Source of the DNA: a virus
Length of the DNA: 29,314 nt
Direction: 5' to 3' (one strand)
IMG/VR virus record: IMGVR_UViG_3300027704_000114
Coordinates: 1 to 29,314 of that record
Shown here: positions 1 through 11,600 of the stretch, piece by piece
Layout of the letters: every line of letters starts with the position of its first letter
Position numbering within the stretch: the stretch's first letter is position 1
Position numbers and translations under genes: made by a program
Notes under the pieces: generated by a model
What the model saw: only the letters and a program-made list of their open reading frames with translations
Database searches by the model: none
What the model was told of the DNA's origin: nothing

Positions 1-175
1 CGTGACCGTTGCCAGTTGTTTCAGCGTGATTAGTACCACTTGGTTGAGCCACAGCTGCAGTAGTTATAACAACAGTACTCAAGTCATATGTAATACGGTT
101 TGTTAAATCTACCCACTCACTAAACGTATCAGTTGTAGGTGCTACGTTTGCTCCTGTATATGTTGTCTTAGCCAT
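1..175 (-). CDS. Structural / tail-fibre-like protein, 3' part beyond the window
   Basis: Reading the minus strand from an ATG at 173-175 gives 58 codons open to the left edge (begins MAKTTYTGANVAPTTDTF, then SEWVDLTNRITYDLSTVV, ending in TGNGH). The start has a GAGGG ribosome site a few bases upstream, inside the end of the preceding gene, and overlaps that gene by 8 nt. Openings with 'TF..W.D.TN' followed by Thr/Ala/Asn-rich sequence and 'TGNGH' are, as I recall, common in virion structural and fibre proteins of marine T4-like phages. Position at the distal end of the baseplate operon, after the giant structural gene, fits a fibre or receptor-contact protein. Only the N-terminus is visible, so the exact role is inference. 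Confidence 0.6.
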   Translation of the reverse strand, partial: MAKTTYTGANVAPTTDTFSEWVDLTNRITYDLSTVVITTAAVAQPSGTNHAETTGNGH

Positions 176-383
176 TGGACCCTCTAATGATACTATGTAG
201 CATCTGTTTAATTTCGTGTATGTCTTGTTTTAAATTATTTACGTCTTGTACCAAATCATTAGCCTTTTTATCTTGTTCTCTCTTTGCCTTGTACATACTA
301 TATGCAGTTCTATCAGTATTTATAACTGCACGAGAATTAGTATCTCTAACAAGATGTTTTTCTTCTGTTGCTACTATCGCCAT
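168..383 (-). CDS. Small coiled-coil protein of the baseplate/fibre operon
   Basis: The protein has 71 aa. After a short N-terminus it contains 'RDTNSRAVINTD' (about residues 13-24), a charged stretch rich in Lys/Arg/Asp, and a predicted coiled coil with heptad-like Val/Leu/Ile spacing (about residues 40-65, 'LVQDVNNLKQDIHEIKQML'). Small proteins with the pattern RD..SRA.INTD..A...YK followed by a coiled coil occur, as I recall, in many marine T4-like phages near baseplate/fibre genes and have no assigned function. It starts 1 nt after the stop of the 2140-aa gene and overlaps the next gene by 8 nt, so it is translated in the same message. It could be a trimeric adaptor or a fibre chaperone; this is a guess from shape and place only. 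Confidence 0.75.
   Translation of the reverse strand: MAIVATEEKHLVRDTNSRAVINTDRTAYSMYKAKREQDKKANDLVQDVNNLKQDIHEIKQMLHSIIRGSNG
317..324 (-). promoter_or_regulatory. Perfect TATAAATA late-promoter match inside the coiled-coil gene
   Basis: The minus strand reads TATAAATA, identical to the T4 late consensus, 142 nt upstream of the ATG of the left-edge structural gene. It lies within codons for the AVINTD part of the 71-aa protein, which may explain it without a promoter function. Confidence 0.3.
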
Positions 384-384
384 T

Positions 385-3300
385 TTATATACTCAATGCT
401 ATAGCTCGGAAATCTTTGATAGCTGGTGCTGTTGCAGTGCTATCAGATAGTAGAACTATTTTTATTGCAAACATTTTATATGTATTAAATTTAGATCCAT
501 CACTATTGAAGTATGTTACTACTGAACTGTTTTGAGGATCTTTAAATGCTGTCTGTGGAAGAGTAACTGTCGATACATCTGCTGCAACATTATTTGCAAA
601 TTGTATTGCTTCATCTAATATAATTGTTGTAGTACTTGCAGATTTTACTGTAGCTATTTGATAGTCAGTATTAGGATCACTGTTTGTTATTTTAACTAAT
701 GTACCTGCTGATAATGTACTTGCTTGATTACTTGCTGTAGTAATAGTTGTGTTACCAAATGTTTTAGCTTTCTCAACAAATACTGTTGCAGGTGTTTTAG
801 GTAATTGATATTCATACTCTCTGTAATCTAATCTATTATCAACATTACTGAAATGATCAGGTCCTATTAAATCTAGTTCAGTCCAATGTCTATCATAGAA
901 TGTACTATTATCTTCTTCGTTTAATAATTTACCATAAACTTTAATGTTGCAATTATCTTTACCAGGTTTAAATGCTGTTACATATACTCTAAGATCCTCT
1001 GCGTCTAAACCATCATCTAATGTTACAGTCTTAGAAACATAACTACAAGTAGCATTACCTTGACCTGTAAGATGTTCATTAGTAGCATCATTATTAATTT
1101 GATTCTCGTATATGTTGAATCCTAATGTTTGTGAATCTATCATAGGAGATATTCTTGCACTGTTAGTACTCATCTTAAAGTATGTTTTAAAGTTACCAGT
1201 TAAGTCATTGCTCTTACTTTTTATAACAGCCTTTTCTCTCATATGGAATCTATCATTAGTTCTAATTTGAGTATTACCAGTATCTCCTGAAGCTGTATTA
1301 GCATGAATATATAACTCTACATCTGTAGATGATGGGTTTGTTTTATATAATACAGGTTCTAAATAACTTACTGCTTTATCATTAATACTGCTTATTGTAG
1401 CATTAGCATATGACTCTGCACCTACTATATCTGCATCAGCTGCAAATTTAAATGCTGAACTTGATGCTGTAGAATCTTCTATATGCATATCTTTTGTTGA
1501 ACTATCATAATAGTACACTATACCAGTAGGTGTTTTACTAACTGCTATACCAGTTGTATTGGCTATTAATGGGTAACCTTTTAATATAATTTGTGTTGAG
1601 TTTGTTACACTATCAATCTCTACAATGTCTTGAGCAGTTGTATTTGAGAATGTAAGGAAGTCCCCTGCTGCATACTCAGTATTAAATGCTGTACCACTAC
1701 CAGTCACAATTGTATTAGATGTAGACATAGTGGCCGTACCAGTTGTTTGAGCTGTGGCATTAACTTGGTATACCATCTCACCTTGTTTGAAGTTACCATT
1801 AATACCCGTAAGCGATAAATATTCATTGGCTTTATTATAGAATGTTACTACACCTGCGTTTGCATTATTAGTAGTAAATCCAGCTCTATATAAAGTAAAT
1901 TTAATATCCTCATCAATTAATGGTTTCCAAGCAAGATTGTTTGTTGACATAAACATGCTTCCCATAAATTGATCTACCACTACTGGTTGACTTGTGGCCA
2001 CATCTGTTCCACCAGTTTTAGATATCCATAGTTGATAGTCAGGACTATTACCATCAGGTATTACTACAAAACAATATTCTTCAGTAGTAGAAAGAAATAT
2101 AGGTCCATCAAAAACTATTACTGATGCTGTGGCACCGTCTGCGCTTGTATTAATTTGAGAAGATCTCAAATGCTTTCTACCAAAAGGTATTAAGTCTGGT
2201 GCTGGAACACCACCTAATGTTTTTCTAATTTCTACTGTTACACCAAGTGTAGGATCTTTGGAAGCAAAATATAAATCCATTGATATAAGTTGAATGCCAG
2301 CTGTCTGTTCAAAATCTGGATTACTTATTTTAAATGTCTGAGCCATTGGATCTGTACCATTTTGTCTCCATGGGATAATACCACCTCGACTCCAAGATGT
2401 TAGTACTGTTCTAGTTGCAACTTCTTCTACTTGTATCATTGATATGGTAGGAGCTCGAGTACTCATCTCTATGGTACCTGTCTCTACACCAAAGTTAAAT
2501 GCATTGAAAGGTTCATCTGCTATTGATACTGCATTATTTACTATATTTGAATAAGTTGCATTATCAGCTAATACTAGATGTCTTTCGCCAACATAAAATT
2601 CCCCTTGAGGTATATGCAAAATACCAAACATCTCACCATTTGCATCAGTTGTAAGACTATCACCATAAGCACCAGATCCATAAATTGTACTTTTACCAAA
2701 ATGAGTTGCGTTTGTAGATAAAGCAGGCCTTGTATTAGCGTCCATGTTTACACCATCAAAATATAGATAATGTCTTACATTTGGTCTTAGACTCCATGCA
2801 TGGAAATGAATCATTTGTTCTCTTATGTATGGCTGCATTCTTACATCTGTTACAAACTCTCCAACATTCTGTGTTGTTGTAGTAGTTTCATTATTAAAAA
2901 GGTTTCTTGTTATTAATTCCTCTCTATCTAGAGAGTTCATCCCACTCACTGACCACCTAATTCCATCATTACTACTACCTGTAGTCCACGATCTTTGATT
3001 TGTCTCACTGAGTGTTCGTCTATCAACTTCTGTCAGTGATTCAATTGAATTCAATCCTTCTATAAGTGCGTCAAACGGTGTAGCTAAATCTATATCTAAT
3101 GTTAAGGCTAAGTCTGGATTATTTCTTATCTCTGAGAACCCATCATAATTAGGAAACAAATCCATTTTACCATTCCATTGCCAATTACTTTGTGTTACAG
3201 CACGTGCTATTGTTGCAAATCTTTGACTGGCAAATGGTGTAGCAATATAAGGATGTGTAATAACATCCCCAGTAATTGCTGTATTACTATGACCAACAAT

Positions 3301-6300
3301 AGTTAAATTTAAAGCGTTTTGTTTAAATTTTGGAATAATAGTTTGCTCTGATTTATTTCTACCAGCGTTCCAATCTTCATCATCTGTTCTAGCTATTTTT
3401 AAATCAACAAAATTATCTACTAAGAAACCTTGTTTAAATCTATCTACAGCATTATTAGATTCAGCAGGGATAGTTAAATCTTTTGTTTGTTTTTCTAATA
3501 AGTTTAATGAAGTATAATATTCAAGACGATTTACTCTTTGATCAAGCTGTCCTATATCCTTCATTGTATAATTACGTGATTGCTTGGCTGAAGCTATAAC
3601 TGCATAATCCATTCTATTTGCCGCAGTAGCTTCTTTAGATGATAGTGTGGGATATGCTGGAACTAATACAGTAGCCAATGTCATAGCGTCATTTTTGTCT
3701 CTTGGTGTAAGTGGACTAGTACCAGGTGCACCTTGTACCGTTTCCATTAATCCCTGAGGATTCAAAAATACTTTATCTATTCTTGGTAAATAATATTGGT
3801 AATCAAATTCAAAGTTTTGATTTGGTGCAGCTATAGAATGTTCACTTGCAGCAAACGCTACTGCTACATTTGGATTAATAGTTGCTGCGCCTACTGTTGC
3901 AGATTGTACTGCTGTGTTAGCTGCCACTGGTCTAAAGTCTACAGCATTCCTTAAATCTATTCCTTCACCAGTTAATTCCGATATAAAAACTGGTATCTCT
4001 TCTGTCTTAACATATTCATTTGAACCATTAGCAGTAGTATCATCAACTGGATATGAATCTACTGTGAAGAAACCTTTACCACCACCTGATGTATCTTTCT
4101 TAAAATGCCTTACTTTTGCTACAAAGAAATCATTTGCTACAAATGATTGTGCATTAGAATAATTTTTATATATTTTACCTAAACCATAGAAGGCATCTTT
4201 TTGGCCTGTATCTAATCTAAAACTATCTGTGTAATCTAACACTGTACTATTAGCTGCAGTAGTTCCATCCCAATATGCTTGGTTAGCAACATAGATAGCT
4301 TGTACATCTAGCACGTCTGTTAAACCTAAGGACCATGGACCATTTATTCCACCAGCATTATTACTACATACTATTTTTACAAATGATGTAGCTAATGTTT
4401 TATCTACTTGTGGTGCACTTATTTTTTTAACATTATGATATACATGCACTGGTAATGTTTGAGAACCATGAAGTGCTTTACCTCTTGTAGCATTAATTGT
4501 TACCGTGTTAGAATTTGTACCAACAAATACATTAGATGTTGAACCTTCCATATTAATTGCAACGTCTACAGGGAAGTAACGTGCATGTGTCTTTCCTGAT
4601 ACACCTGCACCAAAGTTATTTGCTGTTACCATTAATGTGTTACTAACCACAGATGTAATTCTATGTGTGTTTGCTGATTGTACTGTTATAAAGTCACCTG
4701 CTTTATACTCAGTTGTAAATAAAGTACTTGTACCAGTTACATTACCAGCTCCACTACTTACCGCTACTGTACCTGTTAATGAAACTGTTTGTGCAGTACT
4801 ATTATTAGATACTGCTATCCAATCTTTTTCTTGTGTATCATTTAAAAACGCACTTGCTGTATATGGAAATGTTTCTGTTCCTGTTACTGCAAATGTAACT
4901 GAACCATTAGTTGCCAAAGAACCATCTGTCTTTGCTGTTCTATAAATATATTGGTTATTAGAAGTACCATTTATACTTAATGATTTAACTCCTTGTCTAC
5001 CAACACCAGTTACTAATGTTCTAAAATTTGTTTCTTTTAATGAAGCATTAGCATTATCATCTAATACAACATCTGCTAGACCTTGTGCACTATACCATAT
5101 TGATCTTACATCTTGATATTTTTGACCTTGGTTCATTGCTATATCAAATAAATATAATCTATATCTACCAAGAGGAGCACCAACTGTATTTCCATCATAC
5201 TCTATAGATCTTATTTTTGCAGTACCTAAAATGTTAGAAGTGAATGTAGGATTGACTCCTGATACAACACTTGTATTAGAAGTTGCTGGAACAGTTGGTA
5301 CAGCTGTACCTAATGAAGACGATAGTCTGTTAGCTGCTGTATCTAATAATTTTACTTCGGCACCAAAGTTAAATGCAAAATGACCAATAGATTCATCAAC
5401 CAATTGATAGTTACCATAGTTACTTGCTACAACTGCGGAAGAAACATTTTGTGTTGTGTCAGCTTTTGGAATAGCTAGTCTTGATGCACCTATTGAACTT
5501 ACATTATAACCACCTACATAAGCATTACCAGCACCAACAGTTATATTAAGATGTGTGGTGTTACCTGATATACCTTCTGATATTGCACTAAATTGTTTTG
5601 TTACATAGTCGCCACTTTCTTCTTTTGTACGTTTGGCTAATCTGTCACCAATTTTATTATATACTGATTCTTGTTTAAGGGTTACAATTTTACCACTTTC
5701 GTATCTTGCTATGATAAAGAAGTTGTTAGTTGATTCTGCACTAGCAACTGTATTAACAACTAGTGTTGGTGTTAATTTTAATCTAAAAGCTCCTGGTGCA
5801 TTCTCGTTTTGGAAACCACTTGCGTTATCAGTTAATGATGTATCGTTTGTATTATTAGCAATTGTTTCAGTAGTATTAAATCCTACTGCTATATTGTTAG
5901 GTACATTTGTATAATCACTAACCATTACTGATTGTTGTGATATTTGTGAGAAGTGACCTTTTTGGAATAAGACACCTTCATTAACTTCAAATCTTTTTGC
6001 TAGTCCTATTGTTAAGAAGTCTGTGTTACCAGCAGCGTCATTAAAACTTGTGTTGGCTACTGTTATTATATTTTTCTTTGTAAGAGATACAGCAAATAAT
6101 TCTAAGTTAGCATTTGATCCTGTACTTGTTACAATGTTTGCTACTGAAGGTATGTCTGTAATTTTAAACGATACACCTTGTGATGCTACATTGTTAAATG
6201 ATGTACCAATAATACCACCTGTGCTATTTGTTGTAAGATTAGCAGATGCATTTGTACCATATGTAGAACTAAATGTTATTGTATCAGCATTAGAATAACT

Positions 6301-6807
6301 TGAACCAGTATTGCTTGTTAATGTAACTGTAGCTACAGATGTATTTGTTGCATAAACATCTAAGGTTTGACCAGCTGAAAATGATGTTTGTTCTGTACCA
6401 GCATTGTTACCTGCATTAACATATTGAAAGAAAATTCTATTAAGATCTGGGTTAGTAGATTCAAATCCACTCTTAGATTCATACACTTGACCAATTAAAT
6501 TAGCAGATGTTACAACGTGTGTGTCAGTAAAGTCTGACATAATTAATTGACCTAATGAAGTATTAGCATCATTAAGTTTAGCAAATCGTATATTTTCATC
6601 TGTTATTGCTCCACCGTTTACAATAGTACCTTCTTTAAATATATGTTCACCAAAACGCTCAACTTGGTTTTGTAGTATTGTTTGTAACTGTGTTAGCTCT
6701 CTTGCTTGGATAGGCACAGATGGACGGAACAATACTTTGTGGAATTTCTTATCCTCATCATAATCATCATAATATGGGGTTACGTTTAAATCTGTATTAA
6801 TTGGCAT
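385..6807 (-). CDS. Giant virion structural protein, DUF4815-type N-terminus
   Basis: At 2140 aa this is the largest gene in the window. The N-terminus (MPINTDLNVTPYYDDYDED, then 'VLFRPSVPIQARELTQLQTI', residues about 25-45, then 'NQVERFGEHIFKEG') matches the DUF4815 family as I remember it from cyanophage structural proteins. The rest is Asn/Thr/Ser/Ala-rich and looks beta-rich. Two copies of a small beta module with the signature 'G[ST]GT.F.TEY.AGDF' sit at about residues 680-735 and 1690-1750. The C-terminus ends in 'IKDFRAIALSI', a tail common to this family. There is no catalytic motif. Its place just after gp8 suggests a baseplate-periphery or fibre-attachment protein, standing where T4 has genes 9-12. 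The start ATG at 6805-6807 lies 9 nt after the gp8 stop. Confidence 0.85.
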   Translation of the reverse strand: MPINTDLNVTPYYDDYDEDKKFHKVLFRPSVPIQARELTQLQTILQNQVERFGEHIFKEGTIVNGGAITDENIRFAKLNDANTSLGQLIMSDFTDTHVVTSANLIGQVYESKSGFESTNPDLNRIFFQYVNAGNNAGTEQTSFSAGQTLDVYATNTSVATVTLTSNTGSSYSNADTITFSSTYGTNASANLTTNSTGGIIGTSFNNVASQGVSFKITDIPSVANIVTSTGSNANLELFAVSLTKKNIITVANTSFNDAAGNTDFLTIGLAKRFEVNEGVLFQKGHFSQISQQSVMVSDYTNVPNNIAVGFNTTETIANNTNDTSLTDNASGFQNENAPGAFRLKLTPTLVVNTVASAESTNNFFIIARYESGKIVTLKQESVYNKIGDRLAKRTKEESGDYVTKQFSAISEGISGNTTHLNITVGAGNAYVGGYNVSSIGASRLAIPKADTTQNVSSAVVASNYGNYQLVDESIGHFAFNFGAEVKLLDTAANRLSSSLGTAVPTVPATSNTSVVSGVNPTFTSNILGTAKIRSIEYDGNTVGAPLGRYRLYLFDIAMNQGQKYQDVRSIWYSAQGLADVVLDDNANASLKETNFRTLVTGVGRQGVKSLSINGTSNNQYIYRTAKTDGSLATNGSVTFAVTGTETFPYTASAFLNDTQEKDWIAVSNNSTAQTVSLTGTVAVSSGAGNVTGTSTLFTTEYKAGDFITVQSANTHRITSVVSNTLMVTANNFGAGVSGKTHARYFPVDVAINMEGSTSNVFVGTNSNTVTINATRGKALHGSQTLPVHVYHNVKKISAPQVDKTLATSFVKIVCSNNAGGINGPWSLGLTDVLDVQAIYVANQAYWDGTTAANSTVLDYTDSFRLDTGQKDAFYGLGKIYKNYSNAQSFVANDFFVAKVRHFKKDTSGGGKGFFTVDSYPVDDTTANGSNEYVKTEEIPVFISELTGEGIDLRNAVDFRPVAANTAVQSATVGAATINPNVAVAFAASEHSIAAPNQNFEFDYQYYLPRIDKVFLNPQGLMETVQGAPGTSPLTPRDKNDAMTLATVLVPAYPTLSSKEATAANRMDYAVIASAKQSRNYTMKDIGQLDQRVNRLEYYTSLNLLEKQTKDLTIPAESNNAVDRFKQGFLVDNFVDLKIARTDDEDWNAGRNKSEQTIIPKFKQNALNLTIVGHSNTAITGDVITHPYIATPFASQRFATIARAVTQSNWQWNGKMDLFPNYDGFSEIRNNPDLALTLDIDLATPFDALIEGLNSIESLTEVDRRTLSETNQRSWTTGSSNDGIRWSVSGMNSLDREELITRNLFNNETTTTTQNVGEFVTDVRMQPYIREQMIHFHAWSLRPNVRHYLYFDGVNMDANTRPALSTNATHFGKSTIYGSGAYGDSLTTDANGEMFGILHIPQGEFYVGERHLVLADNATYSNIVNNAVSIADEPFNAFNFGVETGTIEMSTRAPTISMIQVEEVATRTVLTSWSRGGIIPWRQNGTDPMAQTFKISNPDFEQTAGIQLISMDLYFASKDPTLGVTVEIRKTLGGVPAPDLIPFGRKHLRSSQINTSADGATASVIVFDGPIFLSTTEEYCFVVIPDGNSPDYQLWISKTGGTDVATSQPVVVDQFMGSMFMSTNNLAWKPLIDEDIKFTLYRAGFTTNNANAGVVTFYNKANEYLSLTGINGNFKQGEMVYQVNATAQTTGTATMSTSNTIVTGSGTAFNTEYAAGDFLTFSNTTAQDIVEIDSVTNSTQIILKGYPLIANTTGIAVSKTPTGIVYYYDSSTKDMHIEDSTASSSAFKFAADADIVGAESYANATISSINDKAVSYLEPVLYKTNPSSTDVELYIHANTASGDTGNTQIRTNDRFHMREKAVIKSKSNDLTGNFKTYFKMSTNSARISPMIDSQTLGFNIYENQINNDATNEHLTGQGNATCSYVSKTVTLDDGLDAEDLRVYVTAFKPGKDNCNIKVYGKLLNEEDNSTFYDRHWTELDLIGPDHFSNVDNRLDYREYEYQLPKTPATVFVEKAKTFGNTTITTASNQASTLSAGTLVKITNSDPNTDYQIATVKSASTTTIILDEAIQFANNVAADVSTVTLPQTAFKDPQNSSVVTYFNSDGSKFNTYKMFAIKIVLLSDSTATAPAIKDFRAIALSI

Positions 6808-6816
6808 CTTCTATCC

Positions 6817-8622
6817 TTAAAATGTTATAACAAGTCGAACTATTTCTGTTGTTGTGTTGGAACGACTAACTGCGTCTATATTATTTAGGTAGATTATATC
6901 ACCGGCATTGCGAACTAAATCTGGATTTGTTTGAGCAGTTAACTTGCTTGACCTTGATGTTGTTTGTCCAGTCACTACATTATCCGTTGCAATGTTAAAT
7001 GTACCTTTGACACTTGTTGCAGATACCTTTGAGGTATTAGCAAAAAATACAAAAGCGTTTGCACTTGTATCATCTTGTACTATTTTTTCATCTTCACTAA
7101 ATGCACTTGCTGAACCAAGGTTCTGTTTAAATATATATCTCTGATCAAATGTAGTAAATGATGATCTCTGAGATTCATTTGATACATTAATTGTTGCTGC
7201 TTCTGTTGTATTAACAAATAAGGATGAGACATTCATTGTTGCACTAGAAGTGCCACCAGATACATTTGCATGGTTAGTTGAATTGCCTGTACTTATATGA
7301 CCTACTACGTTAGCTAGTAACACTGAACTACTGTTAGCAGATATAACATATCCATAACTTGTTGTGTTGGCTTGTGTTACTAATTCACCAGTTGTCCATG
7401 TACCAGATACTATACCATTTATTTGTACATTGGCATGCATAGGATCTTTTATTATACCTACTTGTCTAAAATCATTATCTGTTGGTATATTTGCTGACTC
7501 TGTATTTGCAAACTCAACACTAATACCTACACGACTAGCTTCTAATTCATTAATTGGATCAAAGCCATGGCCACCTGTAGGTGCTATTGGTGCTCTTATT
7601 GCAGCAACATTAGCTGATGCCATGTTGTTAGCTTCTATAGTTGCATCAACATATGTATAACCTGAACCTCTTGTTACTACTTCTACATTAGCAATTGTAT
7701 TACTTGAAGTATTGACTAGTGCTCTTGCTGTTGCACTAGTGCCATCACCTTTTATAGTTACACTTGGTGTTATTTCAAACACACTATCAGATGTACTTGG
7801 ATTAGTACCCCATGCATTTTCTAAAGTAATTGTTTTACTACTACCAACGTAATCTATAATTTTATTTAAACCACCCGCTCCAGTACCAGATTTAATATAG
7901 ATAGCACAATTAACAAAGAAATCATTATTAGTCGATAATGTGAAATCACTACTTGCTAAAACTTGAGATGTTGCATTAGTAACAGTAGTGAACGTACCGT
8001 TACAAAATTCATTATAGTTATTACCTGAATTTGTTACTAAGTAAGCATCTAATGAGCCTGATACTGCATTAGTAGATGCATTAGTATGTGCAATATAAGG
8101 AATGTAATTTGTTGTTGTAAACTTAGTATTGTTTGTTCCTGTTACTGTATACATAAATCTCCACTGATAACCATCAGCTGTTTTAAGATATAATGTATTT
8201 AAACTTGATGATACATCTGAGTATAAAGGTTTAGATGTACTGTTGCCACTACTTTGATTATTAGCTATGCATTTCCATACATGAAAATCACTACCTTCAG
8301 AAGTAACTGCATGATAATCTGAACCATTGAAAGAACCATTGTGATCATCATAAGCTTGATATGCTTTATTAGATGCCCAAGTATTCTTTTCTATCATATG
8401 TTTTGCATCACTAGTAGTAACTTGCTTACCAGAAATCATCTCATCCCATACTTGGTATTGTGCATTTGCTACACTATCAGTAGGTGTAGGTGTTGAAGCC
8501 TCAGTATATACTTGAGGTTTACCTGTAAACACATAGTAAATAGAGTTAGACGTCTCATCTAATGACTCCATAAACTGTTTAGCATTATGTGTTTTGAATT
8601 CTTTTTTTATTAATGTACCCAT
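6817..8622 (-). CDS. gp8: Baseplate wedge protein gp8
   Basis: The protein has 601 aa against 334 in T4 gp8. N-terminal region: 'KEFKTHNAKQFMESL' followed by 'SIYYVFTGKP' and 'WDEMISGKQV' corresponds to the T4 gp8 opening (fibre of residues leading to 'FITFGRSEPW' and 'MWTHMMGT'). 'DGYQWRFMYTV' (about residues 150-160) matches gp8 'DGYVWEYLFEI'. The C-terminus 'AGDIIYLNN...TEIVRLVITF' matches the gp8 end 'GEMIYMENR...TEEINILFTF'. The extra length is beta-rich Asn/Thr/Ser sequence in the middle, including a 'RGSGYTYVDATI' module. gp8 dimers join the gp10-gp7 arm of the wedge in T4. The start ATG lies 1 nt after the stop of the gp7-like gene, as in the T4 order 6-7-8. Confidence 0.9.
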   Translation of the reverse strand: MGTLIKKEFKTHNAKQFMESLDETSNSIYYVFTGKPQVYTEASTPTPTDSVANAQYQVWDEMISGKQVTTSDAKHMIEKNTWASNKAYQAYDDHNGSFNGSDYHAVTSEGSDFHVWKCIANNQSSGNSTSKPLYSDVSSSLNTLYLKTADGYQWRFMYTVTGTNNTKFTTTNYIPYIAHTNASTNAVSGSLDAYLVTNSGNNYNEFCNGTFTTVTNATSQVLASSDFTLSTNNDFFVNCAIYIKSGTGAGGLNKIIDYVGSSKTITLENAWGTNPSTSDSVFEITPSVTIKGDGTSATARALVNTSSNTIANVEVVTRGSGYTYVDATIEANNMASANVAAIRAPIAPTGGHGFDPINELEASRVGISVEFANTESANIPTDNDFRQVGIIKDPMHANVQINGIVSGTWTTGELVTQANTTSYGYVISANSSSVLLANVVGHISTGNSTNHANVSGGTSSATMNVSSLFVNTTEAATINVSNESQRSSFTTFDQRYIFKQNLGSASAFSEDEKIVQDDTSANAFVFFANTSKVSATSVKGTFNIATDNVVTGQTTSRSSKLTAQTNPDLVRNAGDIIYLNNIDAVSRSNTTTEIVRLVITF

Positions 8623-8623
8623 A

Positions 8624-11600
8624 CTACGCCTGACTTACACTTGAGTTTGCTATTGCAAGAGCCATATTAGCTGTTGCTGATACTTCAGTTTGACCAAATA
8701 ATTTTGAACCTGCAAGATGAACCACATCTTTTACCTGTTGCCTATATTTATCAAATGGAATTACGGTCCTTACTTGATACGAATATTCTTGGTAGAAATC
8801 ATTATCATGTAGATATTTATCTTCGTTTAAGAAGCCTTTATTATTTCTATGGAACCCTGGAGAAATTCCATGATTGTTAACTACTGCAGCACCTGATATT
8901 AATTCAGTACCTTTAACCATTGTAACTGTTTCACCATCTTCATAACCATAGCCGGAATTAACAATTTGTATTGAATCAATTAATCCAGTTCCTATTGATG
9001 CAGTAATATTTAAATTAGCATTCAAACCTGCACGTTCATCTAATCTTACTCCAACTGGTCTTGAACTTGTATTAACATTTAAATATGATACTTCTGCAAC
9101 ATTAGCTGATGTACTAAAGTCTTCTATTTGTACATTAGCTCCTGTATTAAAATCAAATCTTGTATCAAACATTCGTACTTCTAACATATTAGTACTTGTG
9201 TTGGAAGTCAACACTTTTCCTTTAACAAATCTATTAACTATTGAAGTGGACTGCCCAGTTACATTACCTGTTGATCCTGAACTTAATCCTACAAATGTAT
9301 TACCAGTTGCCCATGTTATACTTGCATCAGTTAAACCAACATTAATATATCCACTTGATTCTACTTTTCTACGTTTACCATCTCTTATAGTAAACACTGT
9401 ACTGTTACCAGAAACATATGTTGCATAATTATTAACAGTGGAGTTAACTATCTGTGCTATACCTTCTCCAACTGTAAAAGCTGCATCATTAGCTCCGTTA
9501 TGTGTTATGGCTAAAAAAGATTGAGGTTGTGTTTGTACAATAGTATCATCAACTAAAAAATTACTTCGTGTACCTGATACTAATGTATCATATTTAAGTT
9601 GTACATTTCTTTGATTAAATTTATCAACTAAACTATTTTGTATTAATACAAACGGAGGTGCTGTATAATTATTACCACCATTAGTACTACTAAATGTGTT
9701 TATTGATCCTAATGTATCTGCACTAAATGCTAGTACATCATTTATTACATTTGAAAATCCACCACTGTGTGTTGTGTTAATTGTATTACCATGCTTAGCT
9801 AAACCATAACCATGTTTCATTACAGGAACTAAAGTACCAGAGCTACCACCTGATGTTGTAATAGTTATTGTTGGTGCGCTATAATATCCTACTCCATTAT
9901 TAGAAAGTGTGATACCAGTTATACCACCACTACCGTTTGTTGTAACTGTACCAATAGCATTTGTTGTAGGTAGAGTACCTGTAGTAATTCCTCCACTAGC
10001 AAATACTAGTGCATCATTGTTTGCATAACCAGAACCTGCTGCTGATATAGTTACTGAATTAACAATACCTACTCCTGAGTTGGCCCCACTAATAACAACA
10101 TCAAGCATAGAAGTGTTAGCACTGTTGTTAGAACTGTGTATAAAATCAGTGTACACATTTTTTGTCTCTGTATCAACTCCTATAGTTCCAATAGTTAAAG
10201 CACCACCACTACCTAATCTTACTGCTGTAACATTAGCATATGTATTACTGTCTGATCCTTTTATAAAATTTTGAGATGTTGTTAAGAATAATTCTGTGCT
10301 ATTTGCAACAAGACCAACACCTGTTGTATTACCACCTATTAATGTTCCTGTTCTATAACCATTTGCTACTGCTGTAGTATTAGCATTTGTAGATGCTGTT
10401 GCAGTAAGCCATAATTTTTTAACACCTGTCTGTACAACTTTACTTGCAGCACTTAAACCATTTGCTACTGCTCCTGATCTTTGACCTGTTACTTGTTGTG
10501 TAGCTACATTAGTAAATCCTACTGATGCAGCATTAATAGTTAATACAGTTGAATTAGCTGCATTTAGTATACCAGTTACTGTTGAGTTAACACTAACTGT
10601 TTCTCCAACTTGGAATGATGTTGTATTGGTTTGATAAAAATATTGTATTGTATTTCCAAATGTACCACTATCAACAAATAATGTCAACGATCCATTTGCA
10701 CCAGTATTACTGAATACACCTATCTTACCATTAGCTAAATGATTACTACCATTTAAAGAAGTGATACTACTATTAGTACCTACTACATATGTTGTAGTAT
10801 TTAAAGCAGCTGCAAATGTACTAGTGGCTGATGTGAAGTCTAAAAATTCTATTGGTTGTGTAATAGTTTCTAATGTAAAAAATGTATTACCACCATACTC
10901 ATTTCTAAAAGTAGCATTACTATTAGTATGATTATTAACAATTAATTGTGCTGATGATACTAAAACATTACTATGTGCTGAGTTTGTACTATATCCAAAA
11001 CCTCTTTGGTTAATTTCATATGCTGCAGTACCTGTACCATCTGTAACACTTGTTACTCTTACAGTACCACGACTACCATGTTTTGAACTAACAACATCTA
11101 ACTCATCACCCGGTGACAAGCCAATACCTTTAGCAGTAAGTGTAATGTCTGATAATGAACCAATAATTTTTGGTTGTAATGTTCCACCAACAAAACCTAC
11201 AAGCTCTTCTCTTTTAAATAAACCTACTACATCAACTAAAAACATTACATATGTTTGCTTACCAGATGCAGTTGTTTTTAAACATGAGTCAACGGTTGCT
11301 GTTGATCCTGTAATTGTTCCTGTAATATCTCTACCTTGAAAATTACTAAAGGCTTCATCTTGATCGTATGGAAATGTTACTTCTATATATTTTGGTTGAT
11401 AAAAATCTGCTTCTGATGCAGACATTAAATGTTGGCCAGGAACATAAATGGTTGAATCGACACCATGAACTAATTTCAAAAGTAAGTCAACAGCTCTAGG
11501 TGTACCTTTAGATCTGTACACGTCCATTATATGTTTTATTGTAAACGCTGTGCCTTTGTGAGTATCTTTTGGTATACCATTAAGATATTGTTTTCTAAAA

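Noticed and set aside
8816-8823. GATAAATA late-promoter match inside the gp7-like gene
   Set aside because: Lies deep in coding sequence (EDKYLH codons); such 8-bp matches are expected by chance in AT-rich DNA.
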